A stretch of 64,000 nt of DNA, from the NCBI GenBank assembly GCA_963825645.1, contig CAWGTT010000005.1:124001-188000 (forward strand), in the 5' to 3' direction. Of the stretch, positions 43,910 through 52,893 are shown one piece after another (within the stretch, counting starts at the first letter, position 1; every line of letters starts with the position of its first letter). A model generated the notes under the pieces. It was not told the DNA's origin. It did no database searches and saw only the letters and a list, made by a program, of their open reading frames with translations. This DNA is from JADJPO01 sp963825645. Its GTDB lineage: Bacteria > Actinomycetota > Actinomycetes > Actinomycetales > Kineosporiaceae. The position numbers and the translations under genes are program-made.

Positions 43910-44638
43910 TCAGCGCTCGACAAGCCGCAGCGAACGGACCCGCCGCTCCAGATGCCACTGCAGATAGGCCGCGGCGATCCCGCCGGCCTCCCGGCGGTGC
44001 CGGTCCTCACTGGCGTCGGCGGTCGGCCAGTCGCCGCTGAGCAGCGCGGCCAGAAGCTCGAGCGTCTCGGGACTGGGAGCCGTGCTCACCGACGGCCGAC
44101 ACCGGGAGCACACCGACCCGCCCGAAGCGAGCGAGAACCAACGGTGTGGCCCGAGGTCGCCGCAGCGCGCGCAGTCGGTGAAGGACGGCGCCCAGCCGGC
44201 CACCGACAGCGCGCGGAGCAGGAACGCGTCGAGGATCAGCTCGGGAGCGTGCCGGCCGGTGGCCAGGGATCGCAGGCCACCGGCCAACAACAGGAACAGC
44301 TGCAGCGCCGGTTCCCGCTCAGCCTCGACGAGCCGCTCGGCGGTCTCCACCATCGCGGTCCCGGCCGTATACCGGGCGTAGTCCTCGGCGATGGCCAGGC
44401 CGTAGGCACCGACTGTCTCGGCCTGGGTCACCGTGTCGAGGGAGCGGCCCTGGTAGAGCTGGACGTCGACGAGCATGAACGGCTCGACTCGGGCGCCTAG
44501 CCTCGAGCTGGTCCGCCGTACCCCTTTGGCCACCGCCCGCACCATGCCGTGCTGACGGGTGAGCAACGTCACGATGCGGTCGGCCTCACCCAGCTTCTGG
44601 GTGCGCAGGACGACCGCCTCGTCACGGTAGAGGGGCAT
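43910..44638 (-). CDS. recO: DNA repair protein RecO
   Basis: A 242-aa recombination mediator of the RecFOR pathway. N-terminal OB-fold ('MPLYRDEAVVLRTQKLGEADRIVTLLTRQHG'), helical middle and the zinc ribbon 'CARCG...CSRCR' (Cys pairs about 160-185) are all present. It lies 28 bp downstream of leuA on the same strand and upstream of satP and uppS. Confidence 0.94.
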   Translation of the reverse strand: MPLYRDEAVVLRTQKLGEADRIVTLLTRQHGMVRAVAKGVRRTSSRLGARVEPFMLVDVQLYQGRSLDTVTQAETVGAYGLAIAEDYARYTAGTAMVETAERLVEAEREPALQLFLLLAGGLRSLATGRHAPELILDAFLLRALSVAGWAPSFTDCARCGDLGPHRWFSLASGGSVCSRCRPSVSTAPSPETLELLAALLSGDWPTADASEDRHRREAGGIAAAYLQWHLERRVRSLRLVER

Positions 44639-44666
44639 CCCCCCAGCATCTCAGCATGAGCGCTGT

Positions 44667-46433
44667 TCAGGTGAGAGGCCGGCCGAGCGCCCGGTTGACA
44701 GCCGACACGACGGCCTTGAGTGAGGCGCGCACGATGTTCGGGTCGATTCCGACACCCCAGAGCACGCGCTCGCCGACAGCGCACTCCACGAACGCGGCCG
44801 CGGTCGCGTCACCGCCGGCGCTCATCGCGTGCTCGACGTAGTCGAGCACCCGGACGTCCACGTCGAACTCTGCCATCGCCTGGACGAACGCCGAGATCGG
44901 TCCGTTCGCGTGCCCGTCGAGGCGGACCAGCTGATCACCGGGGGGACGGGCGTGGTCCTCGACGTCGACCGACAGGTGATCCAGACCGTCGTCGCCGCTG
45001 GTGACCTGCATGCCCCGTACTCGGAACCGGCCCCAGGGCACGTTGGTGGGGGTCGGCTCGGACGGCAGGTACTCGTCAGAGAAGATCCGCCACATCTCCT
45101 CGGGAGCCACCTCGCCACCGGCCACGTCGGTGTGTTGCTGGACGACCTGGCTGAACTCGATCTGCAGGCGCCGGGGCAGCTCGAGGTGGTGTTCGTTCTT
45201 CATCAGGTAAGCCACGCCGCCCTTGCCGGACTGGCTGTTCACCCGGATCACGGCCTCGTAGCTGCGCCCGACGTCCCTCGGGTCGATCGGCAGGTAGGGC
45301 ACCGCCCAGGTCTGCTGGTCGACAGGGATACCGGCGACGTCCGCGTCCCGCTGCAGGGCGTCGAAACCCTTCTTGATCGCATCCTGGTGCGAGCCCGAGA
45401 ACGCCGTGTAGACCAGGTCACCGCCGTACGGGTGGCGCTCGGGCACCTTCAGCTGGTTGCAGTACTCGACGGTGCGACGGACCTCGTCGATATCGTGGAA
45501 GTCGATCATCGGGTCGACACCCTGGCTGAACAGGTTCAGACCCAGGGTGACCAGGCAGACGTTGCCGGTCCGCTCGCCGTTGCCGAACAGGCACCCCTCG
45601 ATCCGGTCGGCGCCGGCCAGGTAGCCCAGCTCCGCCGCAGCGACCGCGGTGCCGCGGTCGTTGTGCGGGTGCAGCGACAGGGCGACGTTCTCGCGGTAGG
45701 CCAGGTTGCGGTGCATCCACTCGATCGAGTCGGCGTAGACGTTCGGCGTGGCCATCTCCACCGTGGCCGGCAAGTTGATGATCACCTTGCGGTCCGGGGA
45801 AGGCTCGAACACCTCGAGGACCTCGTTGCACACCCGGGCGGCGAACTCCAGCTCCGTGCCGGTGTAGGACTCCGGAGAGTACTCGAAGTAGATCTTGGTG
45901 CCCTCGGCCTCGGCGGCGTCGCCCAGCTTCTTGCAGTGCCGCGCCCCGTCGGTCGCGATATCCACGATCCCGTCGGTGTCCACCCCGAACACCACTCGCC
46001 GCTGCAGCACCGAGGTCGAGTTGTACAGGTGGACGACGGCCTGCTTGGCACCGCGGACGGAGTCGTAGGTGCGCTCGATCAGATGGTCCCGCGCCTGGGT
46101 GAGCACCTGGATCACCACGTCATCGGGAACCAGGTCCTCCTCGATGAGCTGGCGCACGAAGTCGAAATCAGTCTGGCTGGCCGAAGGGAACCCGACCTCG
46201 ATCTCCTTGTAGCCCATCGAGACCAACAGCTCGAACATGCGCCGTTTGCGCTCCGGGCTCATCGGGTCGATCAGGGCCTGGTTGCCGTCGCGCAGGTCGA
46301 CGGCGCACCACTGCGGTGCCGTGGTGATGGTCTTGGTCGGCCAGGTGCGGTCGGGCAGCGAGACCTGGATCTGCTGCGCGAAGGGTCGGTAGCGATGGAT
46401 CGGCATGCCGGACGGTCTCTGGATGTTGTTCAC
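44667..46433 (-). CDS. leuA: 2-isopropylmalate synthase
   Basis: First committed step of leucine synthesis, 588 aa, of the longer actinobacterial LeuA type. The barrel begins 'WCAVDLRDGNQALIDPM'. 'HPHNDRGTAVAAAELGYLAGADRIEG' holds the metal His pair, and the C-terminal LeuA regulatory domain follows ('VDVRVLDYVEHAMSAGGDATAAAFVEC'). GTG at 46433 has a GAGG ribosome binding site; ATG nine codons later is possible. The 234-bp upstream gap shows no obvious leader peptide with Leu codons. Confidence 0.96.
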   Translation of the reverse strand: MNNIQRPSGMPIHRYRPFAQQIQVSLPDRTWPTKTITTAPQWCAVDLRDGNQALIDPMSPERKRRMFELLVSMGYKEIEVGFPSASQTDFDFVRQLIEEDLVPDDVVIQVLTQARDHLIERTYDSVRGAKQAVVHLYNSTSVLQRRVVFGVDTDGIVDIATDGARHCKKLGDAAEAEGTKIYFEYSPESYTGTELEFAARVCNEVLEVFEPSPDRKVIINLPATVEMATPNVYADSIEWMHRNLAYRENVALSLHPHNDRGTAVAAAELGYLAGADRIEGCLFGNGERTGNVCLVTLGLNLFSQGVDPMIDFHDIDEVRRTVEYCNQLKVPERHPYGGDLVYTAFSGSHQDAIKKGFDALQRDADVAGIPVDQQTWAVPYLPIDPRDVGRSYEAVIRVNSQSGKGGVAYLMKNEHHLELPRRLQIEFSQVVQQHTDVAGGEVAPEEMWRIFSDEYLPSEPTPTNVPWGRFRVRGMQVTSGDDGLDHLSVDVEDHARPPGDQLVRLDGHANGPISAFVQAMAEFDVDVRVLDYVEHAMSAGGDATAAAFVECAVGERVLWGVGIDPNIVRASLKAVVSAVNRALGRPLT

Positions 46434-46667
46434 GCTCGCCTCACGGTGTGCTGGGGCCTACTCGATGGCCTGTCGGCGAGCCTTGACCAGACAATGGCGA
46501 GGGCTGCGCCGACGTGACGGACGGCGGCCGGCACGCGCGAATCGCCCGCGGCAGGGGGTCCGGCCTCTAGAGGGCCCCGCCGCGGCGACGAAGCAGGAGC
46601 TGCGTCCAACGCACCCGGCAACGGTACAGCACCCCGCGTCGCGACCACAGCCGCGCGGCGCACATCC

Positions 46668-47114
46668 TCACCGGCGAAGTGCCGGCGGCAGACGCCGGGC
46701 CCCCGGCCCCGCCGACGCGTCGCGGTCCTGTGGGTTGTACAGGGAGCAGCTGCGCAGTGACAGGCAGCCGCAGCCGATGCATCCGGTCAACCCGTCGCGC
46801 AGCGCCTCCAGCGCGGCGATCTGCTCCTCCAACCGGTGGCGCCACTGCCGGGACAGCCGGACCCAGTCGGCCTTGGTCGGCGTCCTGCCGGCCGGCAACG
46901 TCGCCAGCGCCGCCGACACCTCCTCCAGGGACAGACCGACGTGCTGAGCCGCGCGGATGAATGCGACCCGGCGCAGCACGCCGCGCTCGTAGTATCGCCG
47001 TCCGCCCGCGCCCCGCGTGCTGGAGATGAGTCCGATGCTCTCGTAGTAGCGCAGCGCGGACGCCGCAACCCCGGAGCGGCGCGCCACCTCTCCGATGCTC
47101 AGCAGCTCGTCCAC
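46668..47114 (-). CDS. soxR: Redox-sensitive MerR-family activator SoxR
   Basis: A 148-aa regulator. N-terminal MerR HTH ('LLSIGEVARRSGVAASALRYYESIGLI'), a dimer helix, and the [2Fe-2S] ligands Cys112, 115, 117 and 123 in 'GCIGCGCLSLRSC' are complete, so it should sense redox-active compounds. It is divergent from an SDR gene with a 58-bp gap holding a symmetrical operator. In Streptomyces SoxR controls small oxidoreductases and quinone-handling enzymes, which fits the neighbour. Confidence 0.94.
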   Translation of the reverse strand: MDELLSIGEVARRSGVAASALRYYESIGLISSTRGAGGRRYYERGVLRRVAFIRAAQHVGLSLEEVSAALATLPAGRTPTKADWVRLSRQWRHRLEEQIAALEALRDGLTGCIGCGCLSLRSCSLYNPQDRDASAGPGARRLPPALRR

Positions 47115-47135
47115 CGGCGCATGCCACCAATCGTC

Positions 47136-47157
47136 TTGACTTCACGTTCACGTGAAC
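47136..47157 (+). promoter_or_regulatory. SoxR-type operator/promoter for the SDR-queA pair
   Basis: A -35-like TTGACT (47136-47141) is followed by the perfect palindrome GTTCACGTGAAC (47146-47157). MerR-type activators bind such dyads between -35 and -10. The palindrome covers an in-frame GTG (47152) of the SDR frame, which argues for the ATG start further on. Confidence 0.5.
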
Positions 47158-47172
47158 TTGGAGCATGGTCTC

Positions 47173-47904
47173 ATGACTCCTTCCACGACAACGGTCGCGC
47201 TCGTCACCGGCGGCTCGATGGGCCTGGGCCGACATCTCGTCTCGGCACTGTGCCAGGACAGCTGGCATGTCATCCTGAACGCGCGGGACGCCGTCCGGCT
47301 CGAGCGCAGCGTGACCGAGCTGGGCCCGGGCGCCGCCGTCACCGCCCTGCCGGGGGACGTCGCCGACCCGCGCCATCGGCGCAGGCTCGCGGACGCCGTC
47401 ACCGAGCTGGGCCGCCTGGACTTGCTGGTGAACAACGCCAGCGTGCTCGGACCCAGCCCGCAACCGGCATTGAGGGACTACCCACTGCACACTCTCGACC
47501 AGGTGTTCGCGGTGAACACGATGGCACCGCTCGCGCTGTTCCAGCTCGTCAGACCGCTGCTGCAGGCGGCGGGCGGCGTTGTGGTCAATGTCTCCTCGGA
47601 CGCCGCCGTCGAGGCCTACCCGGGCTGGGGCGGGTATGGCGCGGCGAAGGCGGCGCTCGACAGGCTGACCGCCGTGCTCGGCGTCGAGCACCCCGAGCTC
47701 GCCGTGTATGCCGTCGATCCCGGCGACATGAATACCGACCTGCACCAGCAGGCCTTCCCCGGTGAGGACATCGGCGACCGGCCGAGCCCGGCGAGCGTCG
47801 TCCCGGCGGTGCTGGAGCTCCTGCGGCGCCGACCGCCGAGCGGACGCTACCGCGCTGCGGACCTGGTCACGGCTGCCCCGGTCCAGACCGGAACGGCACC
47901 ATGA
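47173..47904 (+). CDS. SDR family NAD(P)-dependent oxidoreductase
   Basis: A 243-aa short-chain dehydrogenase. Cofactor motif 'VTGGSMGLGRHLV', 'NNAS', catalytic Ser in 'VVNVSSDAAVE' and Tyr-Lys in 'GYGAAKAAL'. ATG at 47173 is used; it has a GGAG ribosome binding site. The ATGA overlap with queA means the two are coupled. Position opposite soxR suggests induction by redox-cycling compounds. Confidence 0.88.
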   Translation: MTPSTTTVALVTGGSMGLGRHLVSALCQDSWHVILNARDAVRLERSVTELGPGAAVTALPGDVADPRHRRRLADAVTELGRLDLLVNNASVLGPSPQPALRDYPLHTLDQVFAVNTMAPLALFQLVRPLLQAAGGVVVNVSSDAAVEAYPGWGGYGAAKAALDRLTAVLGVEHPELAVYAVDPGDMNTDLHQQAFPGEDIGDRPSPASVVPAVLELLRRRPPSGRYRAADLVTAAPVQTGTAP

Positions 47905-48929
47905 CCCTACGGTTCACCCTCCCCCCGAGCCGGCAGGCCGGGCGACCCCCGGAGCACCGCGGGCTGACCCGGGACGGGGTCCGGCTGCTCGAGGCCCGCC
48001 CCGGCCGGATCGCACACCGGCGCTTCCGCGACCTGCCCGGCCTGCTGGAGCCGGGTGACCTCGTCGTGCTGAACACCTCGGCCACGGTGCCCGCGGCGCT
48101 GACCGGCTCGGTCGACGCCCGGGACAGGACGGTGCACGTGAGCGGAGTACTGGACGACGGCAGCTGGGTCCTCGAGATCCGGCTGCCCGACGGCTCGGGG
48201 CCCGATCTCGGTCTGCTCCCCGGCGCCCGCGTCGTGCTGAGCGGCGGCGTCCGGGTCCGGCTGGTCGCGGGTCACCCGGACCCCTCCCGTCACCCCAGCC
48301 GGCTCTGGCGGGCCGAGGTCACCGGAGCCACCGACCTCGCCGACCATCTCGCCCGGTACGGGCGGCCGATCCGGTACGACTACGTCGACGACGCCTACCC
48401 GATGCAGGCCTACCAGACCGTGTACGCCTCGGAGCCCGGCAGCGCCGAGATGGCCAGCGCCGGGCGGCCGTTCACCGACCGGATCCTTGTCGAGCTGATC
48501 TCACGAGGAGTGGTGGTCACCGGGCTCGCCCTGCATGGCGGCGTCTCCAGCCCGCAGCTGCACGAACCGCCTGCGCCGGAACGCTTCACCGTCCCCGCGC
48601 ACACCGCCCGCCTGGTGACCGCAACCCGCCTGGCCGGAGGCCGGGTGGTCGCCGTCGGCACGACGGTGGTGCGGGCGCTGGAGACGGCCGCGACCCCCTG
48701 GGGCGAGGTGCGCGCGGCGTCGGGGTGGACCGACCTCGTCCTGGACGGCACCCGCCGTGCCCGGGTGGTCGACGGCCTGCTCACCGGGCTGCACGAGGCC
48801 GAGGCCAGCCACCTGCTGCTGCTCACCGCCGTAGCGGGCGCCGATCTGGTCGGCTCGGCCTACGCAGCGGCCCTGGGCGAGGACTACCTCTGGCACGAGT
48901 TCGGCGACTCGATGCTGTTCCTGCCCTGA
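47901..48929 (+). CDS. queA: S-adenosylmethionine:tRNA ribosyltransferase-isomerase-like protein
   Basis: A 342-aa QueA-family protein ('GDLVVLNTSATVPAAL', 'YQTVYASEPGSAEMASAGRPFTD', 'LALHGGVSSPQLHEPP', 'WTDLVLDG', 'LLLLTAVAG', 'DYLWHEFGDSMLF'). QueA transfers ribosyl from SAM to preQ1-tRNA in queuosine synthesis. No tgt, queG or preQ1 genes are in the window, and most actinobacteria lack de novo queuosine, so this may be an orphan with another substrate. Coupled to the SDR gene. Confidence 0.85.
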   Translation: MTLRFTLPPSRQAGRPPEHRGLTRDGVRLLEARPGRIAHRRFRDLPGLLEPGDLVVLNTSATVPAALTGSVDARDRTVHVSGVLDDGSWVLEIRLPDGSGPDLGLLPGARVVLSGGVRVRLVAGHPDPSRHPSRLWRAEVTGATDLADHLARYGRPIRYDYVDDAYPMQAYQTVYASEPGSAEMASAGRPFTDRILVELISRGVVVTGLALHGGVSSPQLHEPPAPERFTVPAHTARLVTATRLAGGRVVAVGTTVVRALETAATPWGEVRAASGWTDLVLDGTRRARVVDGLLTGLHEAEASHLLLLTAVAGADLVGSAYAAALGEDYLWHEFGDSMLFLP

Positions 48930-48980
48930 CGCCGGCGGCGCCCGAGTCGGCGCACCGTGCCCGGCGCCTAGGATCTCCGC

Positions 48981-51446
48981 GTGCCCTCGACGGATACGCC
49001 GCCAGAGCCCGGACCGGGTCGGGTGTGCGTCGTGGTCGGGGTCGACGGCTCGGGCCGTAGCCATCGGATGGACCAGCTGGCAGCCCTCGAGGGCCACGCC
49101 GTCGAACGGGTCGTCGTACCAGTCGCGGACCTGGATGCCTTCTCCGCCAGGCTCGCCGCCGCAGCCGAGGCCCGGCAGCTGGTGGTCGTCGACGACGTGC
49201 ACCGGTTGGACGCAGGCGCCCTGCACATGCTGACCGCCGCGGCCCGCGACGGCCTCGACGTGCTGGTCAGCCGCAGGCCGACGATCGGCTCGCCGGCCCT
49301 CGCCGAGCTCGACGAGGTGCTTGCCGCCCGCGGCGCCGCCCAGCACCTCCGCCCGCTCGACGCGCAGGGGGTCGAGCGTCTCGTCGCGAGAGTACGAGGA
49401 CAGCACCCACCCACCGAGGAGGTCGAGCGCATCCTGCACGCCTCCGCCGGGTTGCCGGCGACCGCTGCCGCCCTGGCCCTGGCGTCCGGACCCGGCGACG
49501 TCCCGGCCCTCGCCGCCCGGGTCGAGCGCCGGTTGGCCTTGACGGAGGCCGGCACAGCTGACCTGGCTCGCGTCCTCGCCGTGGGCGTGGACGTCCCCGA
49601 CGACGTCCTGGCCACATCCGCCGGGATCGCTCTCGACGCCCTGCCGGCCGCGCTGCGTTCCCTCGCCGATATGGGGCTGCTCGTACCGGACGGCGAACGG
49701 CTGGTCCCTGCGGTCGCCGACGCCGTCGAGCATGTGGCCGGACCGGCCGGCCGGCGCGCCGTGCGGGAGCGCTTGGCTCGGGCACTGGTCGACGGCGGAG
49801 CCGACCCGCTGCTCGCCGCACGGCTGCTGCGCGAGGCCCGGGCCCGGGGCCACCTCGCCGCCCGGGCCTTCGCCGCCGCCGCGGACGTTCTGCGGATCTC
49901 CGCCCCGGCCGATGCCCTCGGCTGGCTCGAGGACGCCGACGACGCCGGCGGGCTCGGGTGGGCAGACCACGACGCAGCCGACCTCCCGGTCCGGGCGACC
50001 CGCGCCGAGGCCGCGGCGCTGCTCGGCATGGCCGCCGACACTGCACCGGGGCCGGGGTCGGCGGCGACCGAGCTGGTCCGGCTGCGACTGGTCGCGGCGG
50101 CGATCGCGGCCCACCAGGGCCGCACCGAGCGATGCGCGGACCTCTTGGCCGGCACCGGCATACTGGGCCGGCTGCTCGCCGTCCCGGCCCAGGTGGCTAC
50201 CGGGCGCCCTCCCCACCAACCAGACGCTGCCGCCGGCCTCGACCCAGCTGTGCTCGGCCCAGGACCGACGGCGGAGCCGGGCACCGCCCCGCCCGCCGTC
50301 CGCCTGCTCGCCGACGCGGCGAGGGGCGCCCTGGTACCCGCCGATGCGGTGCCGCTGTTCATCGACGCGGCCGAGGCGCTGGAGGCCGGTCCGCCGGCCC
50401 TCGTACTTCCCGACACCGCACACGCGCTCGGCGCGCTCGTGGCGGTCTGCGCCGGGGACAGCCCGACTGCGGAGCACCTGCTCGGCCGGGCGGGCACCAC
50501 ACAGGTGGGCGGTCCGGTCGCGGCCGACCGGCACCGTCTGCTCCTCGCCTGGGTCCGGATGCGCACCGGACGGTTCGACACCGCGCTGGCCGAGGTACGC
50601 CGGCCCGCCCCGGCCTCGCTCACCGGCCGGGACCGGCTGGTCCGGGCCGCGCTGCTGGCCGGCCTCGCCCGGCGCTCCGGCGACATCGCGCGGTTGCGGC
50701 AGGCGTGGGCCGCGGTCGAGCCGGAGCTCGCCCGGCGGGCCGTCGACCTGTTCCACGTCGAAGTGATCGAGGAGCTGGCGGTCGCTGCGGCGCGGCTCCG
50801 CCTGCTGCACCGGATCATGCCGGTGCTGGACCTGCTTGAGCAGCAGCTGTCCGGCCTCGGGCGGCCCGCCGCGTGGGACACCGCCCTCGGCTGGGTTCGG
50901 CTGCAGATGGCCGTGGCCACCGACGACCCGCAGGCCGCGCAGGACGCCGCCGAACGCCTCGAGCAGGCTGGCCCGGGGCCGGTGCGGCAGGTTGCCCTAC
51001 GCTCCGCGGCCCGGACGTGGGCGGCCGTGGTCACCGGCACCGTCGACGAACCGGAGGTCGCCTCGTGCGTGGAGTCGCTGGCGACGGCAGACCTGCCGTG
51101 GGAGGCGTCGCGGCTGGCCGGGCAGGCGGCGATCACCGGCAGCGACCCGGGCGTCACCCGCCGGCTCCTCGAGCGCGCCCGCGAGCTATCGACCGCGGAG
51201 CCGGACCGGGCCGGCGAGCCCGCACGGGCGGGCGACGGCGCGGCCCGGCGCGACCGGGCCGGGCTGTCCGAGCGCGAGGTGGAGGTGTCCCGGCTGGTGC
51301 TCGAGGGCCGCACGCATCGGGAGGTCGGCGCGCAGCTCTACCTGTCCCCCAAGACCGTCGAGCACCACGTCGCCCGGATCCGCACCAAGCTGGGTGCGAC
51401 CAGCCGCGCCGAGCTCCTCGCCTCCCTGCGCGACCTGCTCGGCTGA
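48981..51446 (+). CDS. iniR: Large LuxR-family regulator (IniR-like)
   Basis: An 821-aa protein: N-terminal AAA/STAND-like domain with a degenerate Walker A (GVDGSGRS, Arg where Lys is expected) and Walker B 'LVVVDDVH', a long helical TPR-like middle, and a C-terminal LuxR HTH ('LSEREVEVSRLVLEGRTHREVGAQLYLSPKTVEHHVARIRTKL'). It lies directly upstream of iniB-iniA-iniC, as does M. tuberculosis Rv0339c (IniR), a trehalose-linked regulator of iniBAC. The symbol is given on synteny and architecture. Confidence 0.85.
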   Translation: MPSTDTPPEPGPGRVCVVVGVDGSGRSHRMDQLAALEGHAVERVVVPVADLDAFSARLAAAAEARQLVVVDDVHRLDAGALHMLTAAARDGLDVLVSRRPTIGSPALAELDEVLAARGAAQHLRPLDAQGVERLVARVRGQHPPTEEVERILHASAGLPATAAALALASGPGDVPALAARVERRLALTEAGTADLARVLAVGVDVPDDVLATSAGIALDALPAALRSLADMGLLVPDGERLVPAVADAVEHVAGPAGRRAVRERLARALVDGGADPLLAARLLREARARGHLAARAFAAAADVLRISAPADALGWLEDADDAGGLGWADHDAADLPVRATRAEAAALLGMAADTAPGPGSAATELVRLRLVAAAIAAHQGRTERCADLLAGTGILGRLLAVPAQVATGRPPHQPDAAAGLDPAVLGPGPTAEPGTAPPAVRLLADAARGALVPADAVPLFIDAAEALEAGPPALVLPDTAHALGALVAVCAGDSPTAEHLLGRAGTTQVGGPVAADRHRLLLAWVRMRTGRFDTALAEVRRPAPASLTGRDRLVRAALLAGLARRSGDIARLRQAWAAVEPELARRAVDLFHVEVIEELAVAAARLRLLHRIMPVLDLLEQQLSGLGRPAAWDTALGWVRLQMAVATDDPQAAQDAAERLEQAGPGPVRQVALRSAARTWAAVVTGTVDEPEVASCVESLATADLPWEASRLAGQAAITGSDPGVTRRLLERARELSTAEPDRAGEPARAGDGAARRDRAGLSEREVEVSRLVLEGRTHREVGAQLYLSPKTVEHHVARIRTKLGATSRAELLASLRDLLG

Positions 51447-51628
51447 CCTGTCACTACTCACCGCCGATCGGCGCACTACGGTGCGCGCCCTTGCCGGTCG
51501 AACCGTGGACGACGACCGGCGCGAGGGTGGAGAGTGACGGCCCAACGGTGCGTGCACCGCCCAGCACGGCCGCGCGCCTGCGCGCCAACCCCGCTGTATC
51601 TGGGACCCCCCATCCCGCCTCCATGGCA

Positions 51629-51663
51629 GGGGGACAACCCCGATGTCCCCGGTGATCGGGACA
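51629..51663. promoter_or_regulatory. Candidate operator upstream of iniB
   Basis: Inverted repeat GGGGACA (51630-51636) and TGTCCCC (51644-51650), overlapping a second dyad TGTCCC (51644-51649) and GGGACA (51658-51663). It is 57-90 bp upstream of the iniB ATG. The same GGGGACA/TGTCCCC pair recurs between the acidic-protein gene and Hsp70 (56946-56970). Confidence 0.55.
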
Positions 51664-51719
51664 CAGCACGATCGACTCATCGCCAGCCGGAACGGCCGGC
51701 CCGACCCGAGGAGATAGTC

Positions 51720-52754
51720 ATGGTGGACGTCGTCCAACTCATCACGAAGCTGATCCAGGACATCATGGGTGACCGCGAGGTCGCCGCCCAGTTCGCGGGC
51801 GACCCGATGGGGGTCGTCGCAGCGCAGGGCATCACCGACCACGACCTGGGCGGCGTGGACGTGTACCAGCTCGCCGGCGAGGTGTGCTCGACCGGCGACG
51901 TGCCCGAGGGTGCGCGCAGCGCCTGGCAGGGCTACTCGAGCAGCCCGAGCGGCTCCTACGCCCCGTCGGGCTCCTCCGGCGGGTACACCCCGGCCCCGAG
52001 CGGGCCGGCCCCGGCCAGCAACCCGGTGGAGCATGTCGTCCAGCAGCTGCAGACGGTCACCTACGTGACCTACCAGGACGACCACAGCATCACCCAGACG
52101 ATCGTCGACAACTCGGTCGACAACTCGATCGACAACTCGGTCGACCTCGACGTCAGCGGTGACGTGCACGGCGACATCGACCTCGACGTCGACAACGCCA
52201 ACGCGGTCGGCGACGGCTCGGTGGCGACCTCCGGTGAGGACAACGAGGTCAACGCGGCCACGGGCGACCAGGCCCAGGTCATCGACGGCGACAACTACGG
52301 CCAGGCGAACACCGGCGACGGCGCGGTGCAGGTGAGCGGCGACAACGACGGACCCATCGTCACGGGCAGCAACACCGGGATCATCGCCGACGGCGACGTG
52401 GAGAACGCCGTGGTCGGGAACGACAACGAGGTGACCCAGGTGCAGGTCGAGGGCGACGACGCGGTCTTCGGGTTCGGCGAGGGCGACGTCACGAGGCAGG
52501 AGAACATCATCACCGACTCGACACTGGAGAACTCCAACGTCGGCAACGAGCAGGGTGACGGCGACCTCGACCAGGACGCCTCGCAGAACCTCGACATCGA
52601 CCTCGGCCGCGGGGACCCGCAGGGCGGCAACGGGCACCCCGAGCCGCTCAGCCACGTCACGCACGTCGACGACCATCAGGAGCAGGTGTTCGCACCGGCG
52701 GTGGAGAGCGGGCCGGAGCCCCAGGGCGCAGAGGCCCTCGAGGACCTGAGCTGA
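51720..52754 (+). CDS. iniB: IniB-like protein with Asp/Asn-rich repeats
   Basis: A 344-aa protein. Residues 1-65 form an IniB-type N-terminal helical domain ('VDVVQLITKLIQDIMGD'); a Ser/Pro/Gly linker follows; then about 200 residues of Asp/Asn/Gly/Val-rich repeats ('DNSVDNSIDNSVDLDV', 'GDGSV', 'GDNYGQANTGDGAVQVSGDND') suggest a stacked beta-solenoid. The tail is acidic with no Cys. No signal peptide is seen. A strong GAGGAG ribosome binding site precedes the ATG. It is the first gene of the iniBAC-like set; its function is unknown even in mycobacteria. Confidence 0.85.
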   Translation: MVDVVQLITKLIQDIMGDREVAAQFAGDPMGVVAAQGITDHDLGGVDVYQLAGEVCSTGDVPEGARSAWQGYSSSPSGSYAPSGSSGGYTPAPSGPAPASNPVEHVVQQLQTVTYVTYQDDHSITQTIVDNSVDNSIDNSVDLDVSGDVHGDIDLDVDNANAVGDGSVATSGEDNEVNAATGDQAQVIDGDNYGQANTGDGAVQVSGDNDGPIVTGSNTGIIADGDVENAVVGNDNEVTQVQVEGDDAVFGFGEGDVTRQENIITDSTLENSNVGNEQGDGDLDQDASQNLDIDLGRGDPQGGNGHPEPLSHVTHVDDHQEQVFAPAVESGPEPQGAEALEDLS

Positions 52755-52770
52755 GCATGACGAGGTCGGC

Positions 52771-52805
52771 GACGGGGCCGAGAGCGTCCGCGCTCCCGGC
52801 CCGTC
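52771..52805 (+). terminator. Intercistronic stem-loop between iniB and iniA
   Basis: GACGGGGCCGAGAGCG (52771-52786) pairs with CGCTCCCGGCCCGTC (52791-52805) apart from a bulge. As an attenuator or processing site it would allow more IniB than IniA. Confidence 0.5.
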
Positions 52806-52893
52806 GTCGTGCCCCGCGTCCGGTCGCGCGGCGTACGGTCGCCGACCGGGCCTGAGACGACCGCCGACGAGGGAGCCGAGGAAGGGACACGTG

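Noticed and set aside
46434..46667. Leucine leader peptide or attenuator before leuA
   Set aside because: No short ORF with consecutive Leu codons and no clear alternative hairpins; only a short CCTCTAGAGG palindrome.
48501..51313. Long minus-strand ORFs over the iniR-like gene
   Set aside because: Arg/Ser/Ala-rich shadow frames of a real gene; no motifs.
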